A stretch of 64,000 nucleotides of DNA from Paramacrobiotus metropolitanus (Eukaryota > Tardigrada > Eutardigrada > Parachela > Macrobiotidae). Location: the NCBI RefSeq assembly GCF_019649055.1, contig NW_026570236.1, forward strand, positions 310,001-374,000, written 5' to 3'. Both the position numbers and the translations under genes were made by a program. Below the pieces are notes generated by a model, which saw only the letters and a program-made list of their open reading frames with translations, had not been told where the DNA came from and ran no database searches. Position 1 is the first letter of the stretch. The number at the start of each line of letters is the position of its first letter. This document shows positions 11,659 to 21,196 of the stretch, one piece after another.

Positions 11659-12611
11659 ATAAGCCAGTACTACAAAAAGTATCAGCAAATAAGCCAGTAC
11701 AACGGAAAGCAGCAGTAAGTAAGCCAGCCACGAAACCAGCGACAAGTAACCCAGCTTGTCACTCGGATACAGTGGAACCACAGCAAGTTACAGCTAAGCC
11801 AATCCAAAAACAAATCAAAACACCTAAGCCAGTAAATCGAACCAATTTAAGCCAGTTTATCTCCCAAGCTACACTTGAGATCATCCCAGAGCTAACCACA
11901 AATAAATCAGAACAACCAGAGCAGAAAGCCAGCGTAACCTTCAACGGTTTCACCGTTAAGAGTGATTGTGAATGTACTGTCGATTTAAACCCAGCAGTAC
12001 ATCATTGTCACATCGGTAATTGCGATGAGCCAGGAAAATCGCCGACGTTAACTCACCCAGTTACGATCGGTACAGCCAGAGTAAACGCTATGATTGATAC
12101 AGGAGCGGAAACGTCCCTGATTTCTGATCAGTTATGCAGGCAGTACAACCTCATTCAGAAGCCATTATCAAAACACATGCATATCAGGGGAATAGGAGGA
12201 GTTTGTAATTTTTCCGTCACGCATTACGCCAGTGTTCCCATAAAAATCAACGGCAACGTAGTGCTTCACAGCATGTACGTTAAGCCGTTATGTGCAGACA
12301 GTGTGCATCTCCTTATAGGCCAGGACTTCTTAGCAAATGCGGTCATGGTGGCAGACTGTGGTAAAGTCTCCCACCTTCGGCCAAAACAAAAACGCGATCG
12401 CCCATATCTCGTAAATCAGTCTAACCCAGCAAAGCCAGCTGCGTTAGAAGTATATCAGTCCAGTGCTGCTGTATCAGCCCCACTGGAAGTAAATCAGTCC
12501 AGACCGGCATCATATGCCACCCTGGAAGCAGATCTCGCTAAGAAACCCGGAGTGTCGTCTTACCCCATACCAGTGGCAACTGCGTTGCCACTGGATGCAG
12601 CTCAAAAATGA
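11604..12611 (+). CDS. Retroelement aspartic protease (Pro), made by -1 frameshifting
   Basis: This frame is entered by slippage at 11604 and runs open to TGA 12609-12611. A basic Lys/Pro-rich linker (KPV repeats) leads to the retropepsin domain: active site MIDTGAETSLISDQL (about 12090-12135) and, downstream, LLIGQDFLANAVMV, the second retropepsin signature. A repetitive tail (ALEVYQSS, PLEVNQS, TLEAD) follows. The protein cleaves the Gag-Pol polyprotein. The stop at 12609 lies after an AAAAA run, and the same frame stays open for another 200 nt, so this stop may be a base error or a mutation. Confidence 0.8.
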   Translation, partial: RLRAAATGSAVPRPKKPPDKPVLQKVSANKPVQRKAAVSKPATKPATSNPACHSDTVEPQQVTAKPIQKQIKTPKPVNRTNLSQFISQATLEIIPELTTNKSEQPEQKASVTFNGFTVKSDCECTVDLNPAVHHCHIGNCDEPGKSPTLTHPVTIGTARVNAMIDTGAETSLISDQLCRQYNLIQKPLSKHMHIRGIGGVCNFSVTHYASVPIKINGNVVLHSMYVKPLCADSVHLLIGQDFLANAVMVADCGKVSHLRPKQKRDRPYLVNQSNPAKPAALEVYQSSAAVSAPLEVNQSRPASYATLEADLAKKPGVSSYPIPVATALPLDAAQK

Positions 12612-14227
12612 GATAAACGGCATAAAAACCCTTTGCACACTGAAGCACAGCTACAAGCCAGAAAACAAAAATCAGTTAAGCCAGTTCAAAATAAAATCAA
12701 GCCAGAAATTAAATCAGTAAAAAAGCCAAAAATTACAAAATTGCCAGATCTCACACTCCCTAAGCCAGATGAAAACACAGTGAATCAGATAAATGCGTGG
12801 TTAGCATATTGAGTCTACGTTAGGCAGATACAAAAGTTGGCAAATTACAGGCATCGTATTTGCAAATTTTATCGCAGTCAGATAAAAGCCAGAAAAACCA
12901 TTAAAACTAAGGGCTTAACAGCCACTTCAGTTAAATGGATCCTCACGAAGCAGTTAGAAGGCATAAAACAAGAGATTTTGTACGAGTATAAATTACTCGA
13001 ACAAGATCGTAGGCAGATCAACGCTAAATTCAGCTCATATCAGATGCCAAAGCCAGAATTCCTTGAGATCACGACACTGGAAATCAATAAACGGCCTCAT
13101 CGAGTGTGGAAATCGCTCGATCCCGCCATTTACGGTTCATTTACATATCAGCCCTACAATCAAGCCAACGCCAGTAGAACACCGATGATTATCAAAAAGC
13201 GCGTAAAATTCAGCGATGATTTGCTGCATATTCGCCTTTTTGATAAAAATAAGCCAGTTAAATCGAAGCCAATTAAAAATATCAAACCTACAAACTCATA
13301 TTACCGCTTAAAAAGCTGTATCAAACACCAAAGCCAGATCAACTTCCGCAAACTCAGCCAGTTACATACAGCCAGGTTCTCGAAACATTCGTACATCAGC
13401 CACAGGAGACAATAGTGTATAAGCCGATTGACGATTATCCCGCTTTCCACTATTGTCCCTTTCAGCCAGAAAAATCTCCAGAGCAGTTTCCTGAATCATC
13501 CTCAGCTCAACAGCCAGTTAATACTAAGCCAGATATTACGGAAAAAACTCTATCAGAACAAATTCTGTTAGGCACTGTGAATCTGAAAGAAATGTTGGAA
13601 GAATGTAAGAAGCCATACAAATTACGTTTACAGTACGCTCACGATAATACTTCAGTGAAAAAGCCAGAAATTCTACCACAACCGGCAGTTGTTGTACAAC
13701 AACCAGTTGAAGTAGAATTACAGCACAAACCAGTCCAAATCAACTTAAATGATGAGCCAGTTATCGCTACGTGTGATCAGCCATGCTTACGGCCAGAAAT
13801 AATCACTTCACAGGAAAGATCGCATGGTGATTTACGCGATGTAGCCAGTAATACAGAGCCAGAACTACAGAGTACGGAAGTGCTTAACAGCACTGATCAG
13901 CCACAGCCAGATACAATCTCCACCGTTCAGCCAGAAAATCCACTACTCAATATCGTCGTCGACGATGTTGAACAGCCAGAAACATTTAGAAGCAGAGCCA
14001 TCAAAGTCTTTGCTTGTGATAATTTCACTTTACAGCCAGGTCTAAATTGGGTATCAGTTAAAACACGTGCAGATAAACCAACAACTATCGGTGATCTCTA
14101 TATGTTTTCACCGAATCCGGCATTGTACTCCTCAGGCAAACTAATCCCAGTTGCGGGATTAGTACAACCACAGGGAGAAATAATGGATTTTTTCGTAATC
14201 AACTCCTCCAGGCACGCCGTGTGCTGA
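12612..14227 (+). CDS. Long Pro-RT linker region of retroelement Pol, frame-broken
   Basis: Open frames run from 12612 to 12814 and from 12815 to 13415 (same frame, TGA between), then from about 13290 to 14227 in the -1 frame. All share the same style: Lys/Pro/Gln-rich with many KP[VEI] and QP[EVD] steps. The middle part is Lys/Arg/Tyr-rich and has no family I recognise. The last 80 residues (FTLQPGLNWVSVKTR ... VAGLVQPQGEI) look like the beta-rich segment that precedes RT in many Gypsy elements. Breaks near 13300 (A run) and 14218 (GTGTG) fit single-base losses. A pro-RT linker of about 530 residues is unusually long. Confidence 0.5.
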
Positions 14228-17200
14228 AGCGAGGCACATGGGTGGGTGTTTTGGAAGATTACGAAGAAATGGAAACAATCAGTGTAGGCAGTGTAAAACT
14301 CAGTGAACGTACGCCAGAAGAACAAGCAGAAATTCGTGAACAAATTAGCCAGATGAACATGAATCCAGACCTAACGCCAGAAGAAAAGAAACAGTTCACC
14401 GACTTATGCGAGGAATTTGCGGATATTTTCCCGACTTTTAAGCAGCTGTACGGTGTAAAGCCAGAAACAGCCTCACACATCATTGAGACCGGTGATGCAA
14501 AGCCAGTGAAAAGCCAGCCCCACAGAACTTAATGGAGAGGCAGACAAATAATCGCAGAACACATTAAGGACATGGAGAAAAAAGGTATTATCAGACCCAG
14601 TAAAAGCAACTGGTCCTTCCCAGTTGTTTTAGCCATTAAGAAAAACCCTGACGGCAGTATTAGTACCAGGTTTTGCGTCAACTATATCAAGTTGAACAAC
14701 CTGACCAAGAAAAATAATTATTCTTTACCAAACGCAGACGAACTTTTGGACGCAGTATCAGAAAATAAATTTTACTTCACGTTCGATTGTTCGTCTGGGT
14801 TTTGGCAGATCCCCATGCATCCCGATTCAGTTGAAAAAAACGGCATTTATAACTCAGGATGGTTTGTACGAGTTCGTGCGAATGCCTTTCGGCGTTTGCA
14901 ACGGACCCGCTACTTTCCAAGCAGCCATGGATAAAACCTTAGCCAGAATACGTCATTTAGGTATTTTCGCATACCTAGACGACATTATTGTCGCAGCCAA
15001 AACATACGCAGAGGCACCGATGAAAGTCAGGTTACTATTTGAGTGTCTTCGGGAAACTGGATTCACTTTGAAGCCATCAAAATGTCATATTGCAAAGCCA
15101 GAACTCCACTTTTTGGGTCACATTGTGAGTGACAAAGGCATAACTACTGATCCAGCTAAATCACAGCCATTCAAAACTATCTTCAACCCACCAACGAGAA
15201 AGAGATGCGCTCTTTTCTCGGGTTAGCCAATTACTACAGGAAGTTTGTTAAGGGATACGCTTCCCTTACACAAAACCTGTACAGTCTTTTATCGAAAGAC
15301 AAGGACGTAGCCAGAGACTGGAAGCCAGAACACACAGCAGAGTTTGAGACGATTAAAAAGGCACTCACAACCACTCCAGTTATAGCCAGATTTGATCCAG
15401 CGAAACAGGCAGTTATCGAATGTGATGCATCCACGATAGGCATTGGAGCAGTCCTTCAACAGGATGGACATCCTGTTGCATACGCCAGTCGTTCACTCAC
15501 AGATGCAGAGACCAGGTACGCCATTACCGAACTTGAGTGTTTGGCAGTGGTGTACGCGATCTCAAAATTCAGGCATTTCATCGAATTCAGCGAATTCACA
15601 GTCAGAACAGATCACCAGGCATTAGCAAACCTCATTCGTTCAGCCAGTAACCGACAAGGCATGAATCCACGCCTGACTCGTTGGGCATTGCAGTTAGGCA
15701 GTCACCACATTAACATTGAATATAAGCCAGGGCATTTTTGCCACAACGCAGATGCATTCAGTCGACATCCTGTTGATCCTGCAGTACCAGAGGAAGAGTG
15801 GGATGACCACTTCAGCACTCCTTTTGTACGCATGGTCACAGTCAGTAATACCAGTGACTTTCAGGAAGCCACTTCTGTCGGGTTAGTACGTGTTACAAAC
15901 CCCCAGAACGCCACTGATATGAGGCAGAAAAACATTAGTAACACTGGTATGGGGAATACTAGTGCTACTGAAATAGGCAGCGAAACAAACATTGAAATCA
16001 GTACTACTACAGTATCAGAAGCCAGTCAAACCCAAAATACTCAGCCCAACAAAATCGCACAGTCAGTAGCTGATGAGGACGAAGAAGGAAACTTCAACTT
16101 CCTCCGCAGCGAACAATTAAACGATCCAGCTCTAGAGAAAATCATTCTCTATCTGGAAGATAAGCCAGAAAGCCAAGACCTTCAGACCAACTATCGCCTT
16201 TTCGAACTTCATCATGGTGTCTTATACCGTCGCAGTGAGAAAGACGATCGTCTTAACCGGCGATTCGTAGTTCCCAGGCACTGGAGAGTGGAAATCATGC
16301 GCGCTTTGCATGATTCTCCAGCAGGCGGTCATCTAGGCACTCAGAAAACCAGCCATGTAATATCAACCAGATACTATTGGGACAATATGACCAGTGACAT
16401 CCATCAGTACATAAAACAGTGTCAGAAATGCCAGTTTCGGAAAGTTCCGCGTAGTAAAGCATTGCCAGGAAAACTTCAGCAGGTTCAGACCGGAGAGCCA
16501 TTCTTCCGTATTCAGGTGGATCTTAAAGGTCCACTGAAAGTCAGTAAAAAAGGCAATAACACCATTGCAGTCGCAATCGATCAGCTCACCAAGTTCGTAA
16601 TCGCAAAAGCCATCCCCGACCAAAAGGCAGAATCAGTAGCAGATTTTCTGCTGCATGACGTGATATTGCCGTTTGGCGCACCTTTTATCATCAACACCGA
16701 TAGAGGCAGTCATTTTCTGAATGATCTCATCAGCGCTATCACCAAACAGCTAAAAATAAAGCATCATTTCGGTACGGCATATCACCCCCAAGGCAGAGGA
16801 CTTGTCGAAAGACAGATGCAGTGGATAGGCGACGGTCTATCCATGCTTGTAGGCAGAGCTAACGAAAAACGGTGGGATGAATTTCTCCCGTTTATTGTAG
16901 CAGCATACAACCGTACAGTTCAGAAAACCATCAGGCATTCACCATTCTACATGTTGTATGCCAGGGAACAGTCACTTCCAGGTGACACCATCACTCAGAC
17001 CAACCTTCCAGACGATTATGACAGCATTGACGATTATTTGGAGAAATTCAAATATCGTTTGAATGCTGCTCATGATGCAGCCAGAGCATACATCGACGAA
17101 GACTTTCAGCGAAAGGCAGAAACCTATAATCAGCACAAAAGCAAGCCAGATTTTACGATAGGCAGTCTAGTAAACCTCAGGCAGCAACAAAAGAAAGGCG

Positions 17201-17670
17201 AAAGTAAGGACCTTCGTTTTAAATACGATGGCCCTTTCGAAGTCGTAAAATTTCCATCAGAAAACGAAGTCGCCATTATTCGCAGAGACTACCCGTATGA
17301 CTCAGACGTCGTCGCGATCGATCGTTTGAAATCATACACGCCAGAAGACCCTGATTTCAGTAAGCCAATCAAAACCAGAATAATCCTCAGTGATATCGAT
17401 AACGCGAAAATATTAGGCAAAACAAAACGGGATAAAAATAAGCAGCCAATCTCACCAGCTAAGCCATCAACTGGACTGTTAAAAGTCAAGTTGAAAGTAC
17501 CTCAGAAAAAATCAGATGAAATTATCAGTCCAACCAGTACAGCTGCAGATACTTCTGCAGATCAGCCAGTCAGTGATACTAGTACTGATTCGGGAATTAA
17601 CGCCCAAAACCAGTACAAGTCCAGAAGCTACATTAACCGGTGGAGACTCGTCTTCACAACCGCCAGTTAA
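14221..17670 (+). CDS. Retroelement reverse transcriptase, RNase H and integrase
   Basis: The RT fingers lie at 14560-14830 (GIIRPSKSNWSFPVVLAIKK, FDCSSGFWQIPM). The palm with catalytic YLDD is near 14970. RNase H follows from 15370 (VIECDAST, ELECLAVVYA, RTDHQAL). In integrase, the zinc domain is H-x-H-like then CQKC near 16290-16440, the core aspartates are in QVDLKG and NTDRGS, the glutamate is in GLVERQM, and the GPF module is YDGPFEVV near 17225. No chromodomain is visible. Frame is broken at 14530 (TAA), at an A7 run 14834-14840 (+1) and near 15164; from 15205 on it is intact for 821 codons. The breaks sit in homopolymers. No working enzyme can be made from this copy as assembled. Confidence 0.9.
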
Positions 17671-17932
17671 AATCAGAAAAACCTCAAAACGACAGGCCAA
17701 ACCAAAACCAGCCAGTTCTGATACATCAGAATCGTCATCCAGCGATTCTGATGGATCATGGACAATTACAGCCAACAGCAAAGGCAAAGTGAAAATCAAA
17801 CGGTATCGTCAGACGCCGAATGATTTATTAAGCCAGCCACTCGATTCTGAAACTGACGCAGAGGACGCAGACCTAGTTGAAAAACTAACTCGTCCAAAGC
17901 GCCGAAAGCCACGTTTTCCACCAGCCAGTTAA
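17600..17932 (+). CDS. C-terminal tail of Pol, out of frame
   Basis: The Pol frame ends at 17670, but from about 17600 the +1 frame continues with the same composition: Ser/Asp-rich then basic (SSDTSESSSSDSDGSW, RPKRRKPRFPPAS). It probably is the true C-terminus of Pol, displaced by a one-base gain in the CCCAAAA run at 17601-17607. Its acidic-serine then Lys/Arg pattern suggests a nucleic-acid or chromatin contact; this is inference. Confidence 0.5.
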   Translation, partial: TPKTSTSPEATLTGGDSSSQPPVKIRKTSKRQAKPKPASSDTSESSSSDSDGSWTITANSKGKVKIKRYRQTPNDLLSQPLDSETDAEDADLVEKLTRPKRRKPRFPPAS

Positions 17933-18404
17933 AAAACGCCTAGATCGCATGGAAGCAGTATTTAAGCCAGTGCAAAAATGAAAAAACTGCAGGCATATCA
18001 CATGGCAGTAAAATGAGATTAAGGACCATGACCGCACCCGCATCAGAGATCGTATGGTAGCAGTAATATCAAAGTATTAGCCAGTCAAAAAGGATCGCAG
18101 GTGGCAATCTGCAAATTAGCATCTCAGCCAGTAAAATAAATCAGCCCAATTATCTGAAATTAAAATAGCCAGTTAAATTAATTTTACATGCATTTTGAAA
18201 AATACTTGCATGTAAATTAGCCAGTTGTACACAATGTAACGGACAGCACCCCATACTCAGCCAGTTAAAACAGACAGACCCCCATAATTAGGCATTTAAA
18301 ATAGGCAATTTCCCACAGAATTACTAACCGCATGCACTACCACTTCCTAGCAGGCATACCAGTGTTAGTAATTCATATCACACACCATTCTCCATTTTAC
18401 AGTA
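17933..18404 (+). other. Retroelement spacer with copies of the LTR/PBS junction
   Basis: Non-coding in all frames. It has CTAGATCGCATGGAAGCAG at 17940-17958 and AGATCGTATGGTAGCAG at 18047-18063, both near-copies of the LTR-end/primer-site junction at 8173-8190. It also has nine AGCCA/AGGCA words in the last 340 bp. Confidence 0.6.
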
Positions 18405-20602
18405 ATGGATCCTAACCGAGGCGACAGTCGTCGCCGCGGTTATCCCAGAAAACAGGCAGATCCACAAAACACTAGCCAGTCACAACAAGAGCCAGATTCT
18501 TCTGAAACGTCAGAGGAAGAACACGTCATGATTATCGGCGAAGTGGAAAGGCCAGTAACAAGCCATTCCACTTATTCAGAATCAGAACAACTCGCTAATG
18601 TAGGACTTCAGCCAGTTCCAAAAGTTGAGTCAGCAGAACCATTGTCTACTTCTACACAAGGAAGTACGATGATGGCTGGCTTAACACAGGCAGATTTCAC
18701 TCGTTTAATGCAGGAAAACCAGCAGTTGCAACAACAACTGTTGCAGATACAAGGCAGTCAACCATCAGAACAACAGGCAGATGAACCAGACAGTAGTTCA
18801 TCGCCCAGGCCAGTGAAAAGTGAACAACAGCTTGAGCCAGAAAACACAGGACATGCCAGTTCAACATTCCTCCCACAGCCAGTCAGGTCTAATTTCCTCC
18901 CACCAGCCAGTATGATCACAGTACGAGCCAGAGTTCCAAATGCAGATCAACTCAGAGCCAGTTCACAATCAGATCCCAGGACAGGCAGCGCGACAGAATT
19001 TCCACGATTTAAGTCCCGCCACCACCGGGATTTTCACCGCCTTTGCCAGCCAGTATGACTCAGCACATTCCAAACAGTGTACATCAGTACAGGTTCCGTA
19101 ATCCAAGGAGCACAGAGCCAGATCTACCTTGCAGGCGAGGATATAGTTGGGTTACAGCCACAAAATCAGGCGACCCAGCTAGAGCATCAGGCAGAGCAGT
19201 ACCTACAGGCCGACCTCCAGCTCCAGTACGACAGCCAGTCCCACCATTTCCAGGTTTTGCAACCCTGGATATGACTAGGCAGAGAGCACCCATTTATTCA
19301 CCGCCAACACTACAGCGGCGTTCAGACGAAGATTCACCAGAGTATACACAGCCACAACTATTGGGATATAAAACTCCCGAGGCATCTCCCATAAAGCCAG
19401 TACAAACATGTGTACCAGATCAGCCAGGCAGAACTAGCGAATCAAAACGACCCAAATCAGATGAAGATAGAAGAGCCAGAATCACCGCATTAATTCCAAG
19501 AATTTTGGAAGCCATCAGATACGCCAAGGAAACTCAGAAGACACGCCCAACACTATCCGTACTCGAGGATATTTACCGCACTCGACTCGGTGGTTTACAG
19601 GCCAGTCTTGCTGAATTCAGAGAGGCAGTTGATTTAGCAGTTAATACAGGCAGAATTGTATGCACCTTCAGCAGTTGAAATAATCAGTGGAATACAGAGG
19701 CAACTTACACAACTCCGCAAGTCAGACGAAACCAGCATCAGGACAACCCACTCATTTTACCGCGACAGTTTCGGTACGCGGTAGAGGCAGCGATAAACGA
19801 GATTCATGACCCAAATGGATCAACAAATCTGGAGATCATCCAGTACATACAGGCAGTTTTCCCACAGTGACATATGACTCCAGCTGAAGCTATCAGAACT
19901 ATACAGGCAGCACTACGTGAATTGGTCCAGCGACGGGTAGTTGAAGAATTACCCAACCCTGGCGCCGTTCAACCGCCATTCCACCGCTATGCACTGACAA
20001 GCACTCATGCACAGAGAGTCAGCGCATTAACAGGAGAGCCAATTGAAGACATACCGGCAGTCCCACATCAGAATCCCATGCCACATCCCAATGACATTTT
20101 ACGTGTTATTGGTCAGTTACAGGCACAACTACGACGACCTACACCAGATGCAATTTGGCAGTCCTTGTTTGAGGAACGGCCAGATTACACTGTTGTGGCA
20201 GTCTCATACGTATTAAGGCAGATGACAATTTCACGCCATATCATACGCCAGTTTCACGGTACAAATCAGCCAGTCTATATTACGCCAGCTAACACAGAGT
20301 CACGTTTATCAGAAATACGGCAGAATAATCCAGATCCCTGGAGAGCGCTCATTACGCGAGCTATCCATGAGATCGCGGATCCCAGCGGTACGACAATCAG
20401 TGAGGCAGTACTCTATATCAGAGCAATTTTGCCAGATATGCCATCTATGCCAGCACCACAAACGACAATGTACGAAAGGCAGCTCATGGACGATGAGGAT
20501 TTCGTCTATGACATCGACGTTCATCGCGGAGTGTGTTTCCGACTGACACACCCACTCTCATCACCACCAAAGGCATCTCAACCTCCAGCAAAACGGAAGT
20601 AG
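18405..20602 (+). CDS. Retroelement accessory ORF with repeated winged-helix-like domains, frame-broken
   Basis: The region starts at ATG 18405 with a Gln/Ser/Glu-rich disordered part (to 19058). A -1 frame (19043-19678) continues with a Pro-rich part. After in-frame TGAs at 19676 and 19868 the same frame ends at 20602. From about 19490 on I see four similar helical units of roughly 65 residues. Units 2 and 4 are clearly duplicates: EIHDPNGSTNLEIIQYIQA and EIADPSGTTISEAVLYIRA. Each is followed by helices such as AALRELVQRRVVEEL and a strand (HRYALT; CFRLTHP). This order of helices and strand resembles the linker-histone H1 (H15) globular domain, a DNA-binding winged helix. That likeness is inference; the internal repetition is seen directly. 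Not an envelope: no signal peptide or membrane segment. Confidence 0.5.
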
Positions 20603-21196
20603 ATCCAAGTCTACTTCCCAGCCAAAACAACAATCAGATCAACGCATAACACAATAAGATCGCATGGTAGTCTCACAACTACTATGTAATCATAGCCATT
20701 TTCATTTCTAATTACGACAGATCGCATGGTAGATGTAAATCTACTTTGTGATTATAGCCAGTCCTATTCCACAGTTTAGATCGCATGGTAGCTGCAAATC
20801 TACGATGCGATTTTTAGCCAGTTTAAATTCATACACAACTACACGTAGATCGCATGGTAGCTGTTACAATCTACTTTGCGATTTTAGCTAGTTAAACCAT
20901 TACAGAATTACCAGATCGCATGGTAATCAAGGCAGATAAATGGTAATTTAAAAGATCGTATGGTAATTAAGGCAGATAAAAACAACAAACTGGATCATAC
21001 AGATCGCATGATAGTAATATCATGTAAACTCAGTTTGTAGGCATTGTAATATTATTCCTTTTCAGAAAAATTTCAGTTACTACAGCCAGTATAAAATAAC
21101 TAAATTAGTTATTAATTTAGTTAATTGAAAGCCAAATCTACGTAGTGGGATCACCACTATGATATACGCTTAAATTAAGGCATTCCTACTTTCAGA
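20603..21196 (+). repeat. Tandem hairpin array carrying the LTR/PBS junction motif
   Basis: AGATCGCATGGTA[GA] or a one-base variant recurs at 20657, 20719, 20778, 20847, 20913, 20953 and 21001. The first four units are about 60-70 bp apart. In the units at 20719, 20778 and 20847 the motif is followed by about 10 nt, then CTAC, then T[GT]CGATT or TGTGATT, and then AGCCAGT or AGCTAGT. AGATCGCA can pair with TGCGATTT and GTAG with CTAC, so each unit can fold as a hairpin. The motif equals the end of the LTR (AGATCGCA) plus the start of the primer-binding site (TGGTAG). Confidence 0.75.

Noticed and set aside
14834-14842. GAA AAA AAC in RT looks like an A AAA AAC slippery site
   Set aside because: It is in the right zero frame for a -1 slip, but the RT sequence continues in the +1 frame. 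A one-base gain in the A run explains it better.
20650-21015. Regular repeats that look like a CRISPR array
   Set aside because: Repeats and spacing vary, the context is an animal retroelement and there are no cas genes; hairpin units explain the pattern.
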